A stretch of 64,000 nucleotides of DNA from Apostichopus japonicus (GCF_037975245.1 NC_092572.1:24226489-24290488); one strand, 5' to 3'; positions 34,061-46,240 are shown, numbered from the stretch's first letter. Numbers and translations are program-made. Notes: a model not told the origin generated them from the letters alone.

Positions 34061-36516
34061 ACTGTTATATCTTCAACAATGCATGTTGTTTTGCAGGATC
34101 AATCAAGACAAATATACTGAACTTTGTTAGCATCACTCGAATGAATCATGTAACTTCGCCTTTAAACGGCATTCATGCCTTATCCCGTAAAGATTATATT
34201 CATTCTCACTCTCATCCATTTCTCCTGTTAAATCCTGTCTTTCTTAACCTGGGTCTAAGTCACTGATATTCACTGCGAGGCACTTCTGTGGCTCAATCCA
34301 GACTCCTTCCCACCCCACCCCCCCCCAAAAAAAATAAAAATCCCTATGACAATGCACATGTATATAAACATTATCATGTAATTAACAGGGACTAATGAAG
34401 CATTCCAATGCGTAGCAGTTTTAAATGAAGGCTCTGAACGTTGTCTCAATTATAATACACTATGGTCTGTATCAAAAAACCGCTATATATCATCTCAATT
34501 ATCTAGCAATTTGCCCATGTTTTGGATAAATTATTCCCTGAGAAACATGTCCTAGATACTTCCATAGGTACAAACTACATGTCATCGTTCAATACTAAAG
34601 TAACACCATGGGCTGATGAGGAAAATAAGAGATCTGTGCTCCCTCTTACCTATAATTACACAATACTATAACACTCTTCCAACATACTTTCCATTGAAAA
34701 CTGGTTTGGATATTAAAACTGTGACAAGCTTACCTATCTCCTAAATAACCTCAGCACTCTCACTCCACCATGCCCAGCGTGAACTGGTTCACTCTAGGTA
34801 CCGTTACAGCGAAAGTGCTGAGCTTGTGACGTGACAAGTAGACGAGGTGGGAATTAAATCTTGTCATTCCCTCACCCTGATTCCTACGATTCGATGTATT
34901 TATAGGAATAAAGTACATATTTTGCTTAAATTCCACAACAGTGATTTTGCATTCGACACTGAAATATTATTGTTTTCATAATTCGCTCAATGTGATTCCT
35001 ATAACTAAGTTGTAGGAATTCTTATGAAATATTTAACATAGTTTTCACTTAAGTAGAATTTCAGAGATGGGAAATGATTGGAACATCCTCCCTTTCATCC
35101 ATCCTGTAATATTACCTATCACATTAAATCGAATCAGGATTAAACTAAATCCTTTTTCGTCCTTGTTTTAATATATGAAGTATATATATATATATATAGC
35201 TTTCCGTCTGATCAACACATCTGACTGATTTTTTCGATACCCGAATAATTTGAAAACTAGGTCATGTGATGAATTTACAGGACTATTTTATTTCTTGGCT
35301 AGATCTGAAAATCTATCAGATTATTACTTCCAGCTTTAAAACTATACGAATCGCATCTTCCCATTTTAGGCAATAAAACACAACACTGTGATGATTCAAA
35401 GCAACATAGAAAGAAAAAAAAAAGAGAAAAAAACTGTAAATCTATACATAATTTGACAAACTAGAAAATAGACTGTCCTAATTTCATGGTAGACGGGATA
35501 CAAATTGTATGATTCATTTCCACAAACATACTCAGCCTTGTATCTCTACTCTCGGAGCGAAGCAGCCCCACGTGCCGGCCTATAGGCAGCTCTTATCATG
35601 GAGAGTAACATCACTGGAATTATTATTACTATTATTATTCTACATTTAAATGTGCACTGTGGCGGAGAAATTCAAATTACTTTTCCTAAAACACCCCGAG
35701 GAGCTGTTTTTATTGTTTTCATTAAACGGGCGCAATGGATGGATGGATGGAATCGAGACGACTTTCATTAAAGTTCATTAATTAAACATTCTTTGATATT
35801 TTTAATTGGCAAAGTAAAAATAAATCATTTGATTAATTATAGAGTTAGAAGAACTTATTCAAAAAAAAAGAGAAAAAAATATGTCATAAAATGCAGAAGG
35901 TTAATTATTAAATAGAAAAAAAAAATTAAAATATTAAAAGATCTACTCTAAGCCAACAGAAAGGATACAAAACATCGGCTGTCTGTACATAAATTTACAA
36001 AACTAAAATGGTATCCTTAATTATGCTCTATCTGTAATTAGTTACTATAGCACAGCATTATGAATTTAAGGTAATTCAGAGTTGGAAACCTTGTGAACAT
36101 CCCGAACCAGGATGGAGGTAAATTCCCAGTCTTAGCAGGGAATTAAGAGTGCAAAATATAAAGAAGAATAAAAAACCGCTGAGAGATGATTGTTTAAAGA
36201 AATTAAAATAAGGGTTGCTTATAGTAAAATTTGCTATTTTAAAGTACCCTATTGTAATGTTCAGGAGTACATTTGCCTGCTTTGTGAAAAAATTGCTGGA
36301 ATTTGCATGTGCTAACAAACATGTTCGCGAGAAATTCTGTAAGGTTTTCCTTCTCGATGCAGATATTTTCCCAAACCTGTGTTTACAAAAAAATCTTTGT
36401 ACGAAATTCAATTTGAGTTGTTCAAAGTTGTCACAGGAAGGGTGTGACAGGGGGGGGGGGGGGGGGGCATATGTCCCACTAACTCTTTTTGCATCATGTG
36501 TTGCATACCCGCGCAT
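34061..36516. other. Non-coding DNA
   Basis: A/T-rich with short TA, A and T runs and a poly-G run at about 36450-36467. The minus frame at 36076-36537 and plus frame at 36215-36877 overlap on opposite strands and run into the 43-bp repeat. Neither resembles a family. Confidence 0.45.
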
Positions 36517-36775
36517 GTGGTCTGTACCCATTCCCATATTCTCTTTATCTCACCCATGGGGTCTGTATACATTCCCATATTCTCTTTACCCTACCCATGT
36601 ATTCTGTTTACCCCTACCCATGTGGTCTGTACCCATTCCCATATTCTCTTTACCCCTACCCATGTGGTCTGTACCCATTCACATATTCTCTTTACCCCTA
36701 CCCATGTGGTCTGTACCCATTCCCATATTCTCTTTACCCCTTCTCATGTGCTCTGTATATCCCTTTCCATATGCT
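36517..36775 (+). repeat. 43-bp minisatellite, about six units
   Basis: The unit is CCCATGTGGTCTGTACCCAT plus TCCCATATTCTCTTTACCCCTAC-like sequence. The best-preserved units start near 36616, 36659 and 36702. It creates open plus frames rich in Pro, Tyr and Ser that should not be taken as genes. Confidence 0.92.
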
Positions 36776-38576
36776 CCCATCTTCCCAATCATTATTTATT
36801 TATTTACCCCCTCTGCAATACCCCCTCTCTCAGTTCCCGAGCTACCTTTTACGGTTTCTTTAAATATTTTTTTCTAATTTTCTTGGACAGCAATTCATCT
36901 TCCAGCCAGCCAGCCAGCACCCCAACATTGCTGTAAACATCCAATAAATCTCTAACATTGATTTCATACCAATCTCTCCTCCTTCTCCTCTTCGTCTAAG
37001 GGGTAAAACTTTCTTCTCCGATATTCACAAATTTTCTTTTGCTCTCCTCCTTGTAATCAGACAATTTTCTGTTATCTTCTTGTCTCAGCGTGAAATTCAA
37101 GTACGGCAACCTTTCAAAATTTTTCACCATTGCAGATGGTTTGTAATTCTAGAACTTCCCGGGAGGCTCACAGGACGGATACTTTGTTCCGTTTTTCATC
37201 TCCGAAGAACGAACAGAGCTAGTATATAAACGTGGACAACTCCAGAGCAGCGTGACGGAACGAGTAACAAGTGTTTAGGGATGGCATGCCATGAATTATT
37301 CATTGGTACTGTATATATTCAAAGCTGAGATAATTTGCGATTTTGACAAATCAAATCAGATTTTCTTTTCTTTCCTTTTTTTTTCTTTTTTCTCTCTTTT
37401 TTTTTTTCTCTGGGTCGATATATACATTTCCCGAAAGTGGGCTAAGTTATGATCACTGACATTAATAAACGAGTAGAAATAAATGGTAGCGTGAGTGCAT
37501 ATTGAGGTAAATTTCTCAATTTGGTGAACATCATAATTGTCTGAGAGCTCTCAAATATTTTTGAAATTGTTGTTATTAATTAATTTAAAAGGAGTCCGAT
37601 TATACACTATAAAACACTTCCAATAGAAAGAAAATAGGCAACGGGGGGGAAAAAAATTGCAAATATAATATTTGTACGTTTTTTTTTCTTTCTTTTACCA
37701 CGAACAAAAAAATGCAAAATAGTTGCCAAAAGTGTGGAAAATCGGAAAATTTGTTTTCACCATTGTCTGAACAACTAGTACAGTTTTCAGAAGGTTGAAT
37801 TTTCCTTTTCGATAGGAGCTCAAAACACAATATTTATATAATTTACAAAATATATTTATATATTTTTTCAATATTTGGCAGCTTATTACCTTCTACTTCT
37901 TTTCCTCCCTTTCCAATTTTTTTTTGTTTTTTTTTGTAAAAATTTCTCGTATTTTTTGAATCACAAACAGTTCTCATCTAGGTACATATCCTTACTAAAT
38001 ATATTCATACATTATGAAGTTTTATTTTTTTCTTTTCTCTTTTTTGCAGCTTATTTTGCCATTCTCAAATGTTGATGATTTCTTCACCTCCACAAAAGGG
38101 TTGGTTCATTTATCTCTCGACAGTAAAAGGTGTGCAACCTCTAAAAATCATCTCACACCTTTCAATGACGTCAAAAATAAAAAATGTGCAACATTTCTGA
38201 TTCGTATTTTCGCAGTGCAGCAACTCCGAAGGGTACAGACCACGTATGTAGATGAATGATGATGCTGAACAATCCACGCAATTCAATTTTAATTGTTTAA
38301 TTAACCATGAATTATTGGACATTATTGGCTGATAGTATTGAATGAGAGGATCTAGGAGTGGTGGTTATACTGTCTGGACACCCTCATCTAGTTGTGTCTA
38401 CATATTAAAGTTGCTATGAATCATTCTTGTACTCAGTAGTACTAGGCAGTAGTAGCACTTACAGAAAGGGACAACAGTTTCTGTTATGTTTTCTGGTATT
38501 TGCACCGCATATTATACACTACTATGGTACCTAAGGTTAACATAAATTAAATAAGTTAAATGTGGATCTTTTCAGG
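36776..38576. other. Non-coding DNA
   Basis: T-rich tracts (37370-37410, 37910-37940). No gene is supported. Opposite-strand frames at 37.6-38.3 kb resemble no family. Confidence 0.45.
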
Positions 38577-38831
38577 GGAGTGTTAGCTCAGTGGATAACG
38601 CCGGTGCCTTCCAATCATAAGGTCCCCGGTTCGAGTCACTCCCAGATTAATGTATGTCATCCAGTTACAGAGTTGTTGACAATTGACAATTCATAATCAT
38701 GGACGTTAAATATGAATCTAAGAGACTGCCTCGGTCAGCTTGGGGCTTTGATGAGGCTTCTTCGCGAGTTCCTCCTTGCAGGAGGATCTAAAATACATAC
38801 ATACATACATACACACATACATACATACATC
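38577..38831 (+). mobile_element. tRNA-derived SINE, subfamily 2
   Basis: A box TAGCTCAGTGG (38584-38594) and B box GGTTCGAGTCA (38628-38638). The body ATCATGGACGTTAAATATGA and the CTCGGTCAGCTTG block match the other two copies. A 3' hairpin TCCTCC/GGAGGA (loop TTGCA), then GATCTAAAATACATAC and an ATAC tail follow. Closest to the copy at 47964. Confidence 0.9.
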
Positions 38832-39592
38832 AACCAGGGTTTGGAACAGTACTGGACACACAAAACAAACAATTCTGTAGTTTAATTGTTTTGGTTATAG
38901 GGGAACAGGTTAGCACATTAAAGCATTCTATTTAAAACTTATAGTTCTTTACTATTCACTTCATATATATGAAACTTAATAGGCCACAGCCACAAACTTT
39001 ATTGAACATATGTAGTTCTAAGACCAATTGATGTGATCACATTTAACATATTGAAAACTAATTAACTTAAAAGTAATCCTGTTAAATGTTACAACATTGT
39101 TATATTAAGTGTTGTAGGTGTTGTTATCCTGCTTGTACACTAATATACTGTATATTATAAACTAATGATCTAAATCTCATGATTTTAGCATATATAATTG
39201 TAATATTTGTATACATGTGCAATGCACTAGCCATACAAAAAGACATATTTATAAACCTTCTTCGAACAGTAAATTTCATTTATTTCTGCATTCATCCTCG
39301 CACTTACAAGTACAGTTGTGACCGAAAAGTAAATCCTCATGATTCACATACATCTCTTCTTCATTTCTCATAGGCCTTAATTCTTCACATTTGTGAACGC
39401 ACAGAGGATCAGGTTTCTTCCCCGGAGAGGTCAAAAGCTGACTCGGATGGATATGCTCACATATGAGAATGTTACGCTTATCAACGACCAATGACAGAAC
39501 AAATTATACGCAATCACAAAAATATTGTGATGATTGTTTATGATGATACACTGTGAGGGCGCTGTCCTGTATGTTCATATATCTTCTCTGCC
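38832..39592. other. Non-coding DNA downstream of the known Ig exons
   Basis: This lies in the direction where the 3' part of the Ig gene should follow. A 71-codon minus frame (39276-39491) is Cys- and Glu-rich, but I find no good acceptor in phase 1, so it is not called as an exon. Confidence 0.4.
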
Positions 39593-39970
39593 ATTACTTC
39601 TCGCACCATGCCCTGAGCATCCACCATCTCGCACGATGCCCTGAGCATCCACAATCCTGCATGATGCCCTGAGCATCCACCATCTTGCACCATGCCCCGA
39701 GCATCCACAATCTCGTACCATGCCCTGAGCATCCATGATCTCGCACCATGCCCTGAGCATCCCCGATCTCCACCATTCCCTGAGCATCAAGGATATCCCA
39801 TGATGCCCTGAGCATCCTCGATCTCGCACCATGCCCTGAGCATCCATGATCTCGCACCATGCCCTAAGCATCCACGATCTCGCACCATGCCCTGAGCATC
39901 CCCGATCTCGCACCATGCCCTGAGCATCAAGGATATCTATCTCATGATGCCCTGAGCATCCACGAAGGTC
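39593..39970 (-). repeat. 28-bp minisatellite, about 13 units
   Basis: The unit is ATGCCCTGAGCATCCACGAT plus CTCGCACC, with variants. All three minus frames are open through most of it, producing Met/Arg/Asp/Cys/Gly repeats that are artefacts. It ends about 140 bp past the donor of the Ig exon at 40109-40456, so it is intronic if the gene continues. Confidence 0.93.
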
Positions 39971-40108
39971 AGGATTCTCCCCGAAACAGAGAGATCACTG
40001 AGTATAATGTTAAGTAGCAGGAATGGAATATCAGGGGCCGTAAAAAGACAAAGTAATTTGACAAAGCAAAATGATATGAAACAAAAGTGGAGAAGTAAGA
40101 GAGCTTAC

Positions 40109-40456
40109 CCTTCACCAGCAATGACAGACTGCCCTCTATCTGGATACCGTCGGCTCCTGTTCCAACGCATCTCAGCGATTTTCCATGATATTCCCGTCCT
40201 GGGTTTGGTATTTCTAAAACTCCAGTGGTATCCTTGAGCAAACTATTCCCGGGATTTGCAATAATGTTGACGGTATTCCTACTGAATGACGGATCCAGTG
40301 GTTGTCTGTCCAGAAACCAATCGATACTCACTTCTGGTTTCGTTCCAGGAATGATACAACTGACGGTGAAGGGGGACCCCTGGGTCAACATGACTGTTTC
40401 TCCATCATAGTAATCTGCTATGATCGACTTCTTCAACTGAATCATCGACGGTGGAA
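40109..40456 (-). CDS. Immunoglobulin-like domain exon (third Ig domain found)
   Basis: This exon encodes one extracellular Ig-like domain (116 codons, 348 bp). The minus-strand acceptor reads TGTGAATTCATTTCAG before the exon and the donor is GTAAGC after it. The exon begins at codon position 2 and its length is a multiple of three, so it is phase 1-1. That is the usual class for shuffled Ig exons. The translation starts VPPSMIQLK and shows the Ig core: Cys in FTVSCII, Trp in IDWFL, Cys in LRCVG. An Ala/Gly-rich turn and LSLLV strand close the domain. The D-x-G-x-Y motif is not conserved, pointing to a C2/I-like set. GC content is higher than in the flanks. The following exon was not found. 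Confidence 0.86.
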
Positions 40457-40964
40457 CTGAAATGAATTCACAGAAGAACAATTAACCTTTAATTAACAAT
40501 CAACTTTTTTGTAGCGTCTTTAGTTGTCTTATTAATTGTGTTTGCACAACATTTTCTGGTTAAAAACAACTTTGACTAGAGTATAGACCACTTCTCATCA
40601 ACTTCCACCAAAAACGTTACCTTAATGAAATATCCTGTACGACGATACAAAGTACACACAGAAATATATGTTCCTTTTTGTTTTCTTCACATTCCCTACA
40701 AGGGTTTTTAGTGTTGATTCAATAAAACACTGCACATAAATTACATAACAGTGAGAAGTTAAGTTCAAGTACAAGAGGACAGACCTGGATAACAGTGGGT
40801 AGACCTCCACTATGACTAGTGTTACCAATCATAAATATTTTTCTGTGACACATTATGTTTGGGGTCACATTGAAAAAAATGCAACATTGTCGTCCATTTT
40901 GAAGTACGCTCATGGTGTTGTATGGTGTAACTGACCACAGTTGTAATAATATAGCATGAATATT

Positions 40965-41106
40965 CTGTCTGTCTGTCTCTGTCTATCTCTGTCTGTCTCT
41001 GGCTGTCTGTCTGTATCTGTGTCTGATTATGTGTCTGTCTGTATGTCTCTATCTATCTCTGTCTGTCTCTGGCTGTCTGTCTCTGGCTGTCTGTCTCCGT
41101 ATGTCT
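40965..41106 (+). repeat. (GTCT)n microsatellite, left part
   Basis: GTCTGTCTCT-type tetranucleotide repeats. The tract stops at the hAT-like element and resumes at 42246-42318, so the element split one original array. Frames reading Cys/Leu/Ser/Val repeats are artefacts. Confidence 0.92.
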
Positions 41107-41114
41107 GTTGCTAT

Positions 41115-42245
41115 CATAGGCGTAGGAGGCGGGGGGGCTGGGGGGGCTGGGGGGGCTGCAGCCCCCCCAACAATTTTTTTGGGTGAAAATTCGGGCAATA
41201 TGCTGAGAATTTTTCGGGCACCTACTGGAAGAAAAAAAATATGCAATGTGTTTTTCTGGGGGTTTTTTGGTAAAAATTCGGCAATATGCTGAGAATTATT
41301 CGGGCATCTACTGAAAGAATAATAATTTGCAATGTGTTTTTCAATTTTTTGGTGAAAATTCGGGCAATAGGACTATGCTGAGAAGTTTTCGAGCACCTAC
41401 TGAAAGAATAATAATTTGCAATGTGTTTTTCAATATTTTGGTGAAAATTCGGGCAATATGCTGAGAATTTTTTCGGGCACCTACTGAAAGAATAATAATT
41501 TGCATTTTTTTTTCAGTTTTTTTGGTGAAAATATGGGCAATATGCTGAGAATTTTTCGGGCACCTACCAGTGGCAGAGCGTTCATACAGTCAAAGGGGCG
41601 ATGACCCCTGACGGATTCAAATGGACTGCTGGCGCCCTTTTCAGCTTTTTACCACTTTTTACTTATTCGCGATTATCGACTTTTTTATTGCGCTCTCAAA
41701 TACCTATTGACATTTTTCACATTTTGTTGGTGCAATTTTCTGACAAATGGCGATGACACCTATTTATCCTTCATTTATCTGCAAATTAGCAAGGCCCGGA
41801 AAGGGTCATTTCCGGCGATCTAGGGAGTATCTTTACTCAAAAATTTCTGTACGCTCCGCGCCAACCTGTGGTGGCGCTCCGCTTAGATAGTGTCAAAAGC
41901 ACCCCTACAGACCCATTCTCTTCCCCCTGACCAATACCCCTAGCTCCGCCACTGGCACCTACTGAAAAAAGAAGAATAATTTGCAATGTGTTTTTCAATG
42001 GTTAAACTGATATTATTATCATTATTATTGTAAGGACTTCCCCAATAATTCTAACCAATATAGAAGGGTAATAACACGAAAAATGATTTTATGTTATTGG
42101 CAGGTGATGTAGTAACTGATGGATGCCTATGTGATATGCACATTAGCATGTAGAACGTGCGCGGAGGGCGAGAAAAAATTTTGGTTATATTTTTCGGGCA
42201 AGTCGTTACAGCCCCCCCAAATCAAATGAGGCTCCTACGCCTATG
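41115..42245 (+). mobile_element. Composite non-autonomous hAT-like element 'family C' carrying family A
   Basis: The 14-bp perfect inverted termini are CATAGGCGTAGGAG and CTCCTACGCCTATG. The flanking 8-bp duplication is GTTGCTAT (41107-41114) and GTTGCTGT (42246-42253), one mismatch. Inside are five units of an 85-bp tandem repeat (starts near 41189, 41274, 41358, 41446, 41530). A family A element sits at 41568-41954, and unique AT-rich DNA follows. A G7/C7 palindrome around CTGCAG lies next to the left end. No transposase is encoded. It sits in the intron between two Ig exons. Confidence 0.9.
41568..41954 (+). mobile_element. Complete non-autonomous hAT 'family A', nested in family C
   Basis: The termini are CAGTGGCAGAGC and GCTCCGCCACTG. 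The flanking direct repeats GCACCTAC (41560-41567 and 41955-41962) are perfect 8-mers. An 8-bp duplication with a CA...TG end is the hAT signature. 387 bp, no ORF. Confidence 0.92.
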
Positions 42246-42318
42246 GTTGCTGTCTGTCTGTGCCTGTCTGTGTGTCTGTGCATGTCTGTCTGTGTCTGTC
42301 CACCTGCGTCTGTCAGGT
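42246..42318 (+). repeat. (GTCT)n microsatellite, right part
   Basis: Continuation of the array at 40965-41106, interrupted by the family C element. Confidence 0.88.
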
Positions 42319-43460
42319 ACGTGCTTTTAAAACAATTCTTCAGGGCTCAATAATTGCTGTACATAAATCATTTTCAACAGTTCATATGTATTTACAGTCA
42401 TGTCACAGCTGGTCCCATTTCTTAATTCTTCATTTTGCCATGAGTACATTATTCATTATTTGACTGGACCCTGGGCCTGCATGGTGGCCTCACCTCTCTC
42501 TCTCTGCTCTACTCCCATCCCCAAACTTCAGGCTTGCCTGTCACCACAACCTAACCCTTCAACAACTGCTTTAAGTTTTGGGAATGTAACCATATCAACC
42601 ATGTTGGTTCTGCACATGAATGCATAAAAGTGACAACTTCACTGGACCCAAATTTGCAACTAAACCACTTCGCAACCAGCTACGGGGAAAGAGGAAAACA
42701 AATACCCCATAACCCACTTAAATTCCTTAATGATGACAATTCATATTGGTACCCTGTTTTGGTACCCTGTTAAGAAATCCCCTCCCTCCCCCTTCCCGCA
42801 CCCCCCTCCCTATTCTCATAGTCTGCGTCATCCTGTCTCTAACCTGTTCAGACTAATTTTCGAGATAAACCCTAAATCAAAATCGTATGGTAATTTTTTT
42901 TCCTCTGAGTAAGATGGCTGACTCATACATGCATTGTATCAACACTATAACCATTGCAGGTTTAAAGATCTATGAGTAAACTATTTGTTTGCTTTCGGCT
43001 TATTCCTGAAAGCCCATTCAACGATCAAATAATCACAGGAGTCCCACATTTTCTGTGCGACTACTGGATCTGGCATCCGGAGGCGGGCGGAATGACCTGA
43101 AAACTCATTCTTCAAATTGGCTCGGACGTCACAAGATGTCGGACAAATATATGATCTCTGAAGACATTAGCGGCAATAACCCTGGGAATGTTTACACCGG
43201 AGGCAATAAAATGACAGGCACGGATACATAAATTATCCCATGACAAGAAAGTCATGGAAAATCTGACTACAAGATCTAACTTGAAGGAAAATAGCTGATA
43301 AACACTACTAAGAGGTGTTCTTTTAGTCACAAAAGATTAAAGGAGTATCATATGCCAATATACACTAGATATGCAGGGGTTTTCCCAGGCTGGTATTCAT
43401 TTTGTGAGGTGGCCGGCTCTCTGTTTCTTGCAACCGCCTCGCAAACACTAATTACCAACA
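42319..43460. other. Intronic DNA of the Ig gene, nothing recognised
   Basis: No further Ig-like exon was seen on the minus strand. The frames at 42.4-42.9 and 43.1-43.3 kb match no family. Confidence 0.45.
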
Positions 43461-43776
43461 TGTATGTATGTATTTTAGATCTCATGTATGATAGTATGTG
43501 ACAGTATGTAACAGTATGAGAAAGTATGTTATGGTGTGTATGTATATGACAGTATGTGATAGTATTTGATAGTATGGGGTAGTATGTGATGTATATGATA
43601 GTATGTGATGTATATGATAGTATGTGATAGCATGTTAAGGTGTGTATGTATATGACAGTATATGATAGTATGTGATAGTATGGGGTAGTGTGTGATAGTA
43701 TGTGATAGTATGTGATAGTTTGTGATGTATGTGATAGTATGTTGCAGTATGTATGTATGTCATGTATGTATTGTGT
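43461..43776 (-). repeat. SINE-tail-derived minisatellite, minus orientation
   Basis: On the minus strand, ACATACTATCACATACTGTC-like repeats end in AGATCTAAAATACATACATA, which is the SINE 3' end and tail. The same array in plus orientation is at 46585-46812. The order of variant units (for example the CCCATACTATCAC and TAACATGCTATCAT blocks) matches, so the two arrays are homologous. Confidence 0.85.
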
Positions 43777-45091
43777 CACAGACCAGTTGTAACCGCCTCT
43801 CACACGAGAAATCCCAGGGGGAAACCCTGAGATATGTATGCATGGCACTGGTGTACGGTAAATCGATGTATGCTTCCTTACTAATGTACACGGTCAGATG
43901 GAGCTGCACTGATAGACACTGTAGTTGCCCTGATTGTAATTCAAATTGTAAGATCCACTTCCTCCAGTACCCCAAGTTTAATCTACACATCCTCCAACTG
44001 AAACTGTATACATCGAATGTTCAACTTAAAGGCATAATCATCGATTTTGTACAATTGTCTGCACTCTAATGAATTGTTTCACACATTTCAGAATGTCGCA
44101 GTCAATTTTAACGTGTGTGTGAAGTTAGGTAAAAAAAGAGTATCCTTCATTTCAATGTTAACTCATTCCGATAAAGTCTGATAAACCCATCAATGAAAAC
44201 ACAGCATAGAGGAACACAACTCTTTGCATATGTTTAGCAATTTGCGTAGCACGGCTAGAGGACTCTTCTGATTGGTTGGTTTTCATTTAGTCGAAAATTC
44301 AGCATTAGCAATTCATGTACATGTAGTCCTGTCTCTCACATAGTCTTAGGCTTCACTATTCGACAAACTCGACCATAGGGCGATAAATAAGTCATTTTAA
44401 ATATCCGGTTGACCTCTCTCACACCTCCAATGGGGGAGGGTACAGAAATGGTATCAAATTGCGTATCTTACAATCAGAGCTCAGTTCTACAGTATCTGAA
44501 TGAAGCATTATCTCTGAACAGCCCAACATGTTTCATTCATAAAAACAATAGTAAAAAGGTTCACAAACTGTATTTGTATGGAGGCAAGGCCTTCTCACAC
44601 ACTTTCCACAACCATTTAACCCCTGGTGATTGGTCACTTGTCACATCAACATGTTTACAATTCAGACAGTTGCTTTCCGGGCATTATCTGTGCTGTGCCA
44701 CATCTCTGTGTAATTCCCAAGTAGCCAAACACCAGCATGCGCAACTATATTAACAAGAAAAGGTCCCATATATGCACCAAGTTAATGTAGATTTAAGTAC
44801 CCTAATTGCCAAGGAATAAGGAAACCAACATATCATATCATCTCGTGGCCAGGACTCAAACCTGCAGTCCTTAGATCGCAAGGCCATTCATCCTCTTGAA
44901 ATCCATTCGATCAAACTGCTCACCGAAATTGAAAAATTCTACAAAGTCTCCAAGTGGTCAAGAGTATGAAAATATTTTACCCCCTCTTTCCGTTGAAATA
45001 TATCAGGGAGCCGAAATCGTTATATGATATGAGAGCCCATAGCAATACTTGTCAGAAAATGTTCATATTCGGACCCGAAGTGCAAACTCAC
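43777..45091. other. Intronic DNA of the Ig gene
   Basis: No repeat or exon was recognised. The 114-codon plus frame at 44409-44753 resembles no family and lies antisense to the Ig gene. I do not call it. Confidence 0.45.
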
Positions 45092-45439
45092 CGTCTACGT
45101 CGAGGGTCACCCGTGCCCTCAAGGGTTCCTGTAGGCCATCGTGGTTCCCCTGACACTCCAGCCACGTGCCGTGAGCTGCGAACGAAGTCGAGAAATTCAT
45201 CCGACTGATGGTCTGCGTTAGCCTTGGCTCCGCAGGTGTTTCTGTCATCGTGGCGACCGACGGAGTATCGACGATGTTATCTTCCGCTCGCCAGACGAGT
45301 TCGGTGGCGGGGCGAGTACCCCTGAAATCAGTAAGGCAGGTGATGGCGGTGGGTTCTCCCGCAGTCACCCGTAAGACTCCTTCGTGTGGTACTTGCGTGT
45401 TGCTCCTGGTATCGGTGATTCCAATATCATCTGGAGGAA
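45092..45439 (-). CDS. Immunoglobulin-like domain exon (second Ig domain found)
   Basis: This exon encodes one extracellular Ig-like domain and is exactly 348 bp (116 codons), the same length as the exon at 40109-40456. The acceptor is GTCTCTCTTATTTCAG and the donor is GTGAGT. Phase is 1-1. The translation begins VPPDDIGI, like the VPP start of the next domain. It shows Cys in TAITCL, Trp in ELVWR and Cys in WLECQG. GC content is well above the surroundings, as expected for coding DNA. It joins in frame to the V-like exon upstream (...TTG G|TT CCT). Confidence 0.88.
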
Positions 45440-45639
45440 CTGAAATAAGAGAGACAGTTTCCATGGTTACAATGATGGTGACGATGATGATGATCGATGA
45501 TGATCATGGTACTCCCATGTACTTTAAAATCAACAATGATTCTGAATGTTGCTTGCAAACACTAACATTCGACATGTATTACATACTGTACACATCGGTT
45601 GCACTGACTCATGGAAGTTACGAATACTAGTTAAATACT

Positions 45640-46240
45640 AATATTAACATGTCAAATTGCTATGTAATTTTAAACATGTCAAACTGCACATAATGTAACT
45701 ATTGTACACTTATATGAAAAAACATATTAAAAACTAACATTAAGTAACATGTCAAAATGGAAACGCTGACACTATTAACATGAAAAAATGCTTACACTAA
45801 CATGTCAAAATGTTATCACTATTAACATGTTAAACTGCTAACATTTACAATGAAAATGTTAACATCATTAACGTGTAAAAATGCTAACAGTTAACATGTA
45901 GAAATGTAAACACTATTAACTTATCTTAAAATACTAACCTTAACATGAGAAAACTGTAAACACTAACACTATAAACATGTAAAATATGCTAACACTATCG
46001 TGTAAAAATGTTAACAAGTGCTAGCATTATTAACATGTAAAAATGCTAACACCAAGATTAAAAGATGCAAAGACTAACACTATTAAATATATGTGAAACA
46101 TGCAAACACTTACATGTAAAATTGCAAATACAACAATAGCTTATAAAAATGTAATTAACTAATAATATAAACATGTATGCAAAACCTATAAACACTTAAC
46201 ATGTAAAAATGAAGACACCAACATGTGAACAAGTATGCAA
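45640..46240. repeat. Degenerate AACATGT/TAACACTATT repeat
   Basis: Dozens of diverged copies of ACTATTAACATGTAAAAATG-like sequence with no fixed period, spanning about 600 bp of intron. Related to the palindromic repeat at 25136-25345. Confidence 0.8.

Noticed and set aside
36215-36877. 220-codon plus frame
   Set aside because: The second half is the 43-bp minisatellite read in frame, and the first half overlaps an equally open minus frame. No family resemblance.
39276-39491. 71-codon minus frame, Cys- and Glu-rich with a YVNH motif, downstream of the last Ig exon; considered as a cytoplasmic tail exon
   Set aside because: No pyrimidine-rich acceptor in the required phase 1 and no preceding membrane-spanning exon. 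A GTAAGT inside it would act as a donor before the stop. RNA evidence would be decisive.
43348-43848. 166-codon minus frame rich in His, Tyr, Ile and Ser
   Set aside because: Mostly the SINE-tail-derived array read through; no domain at either end.
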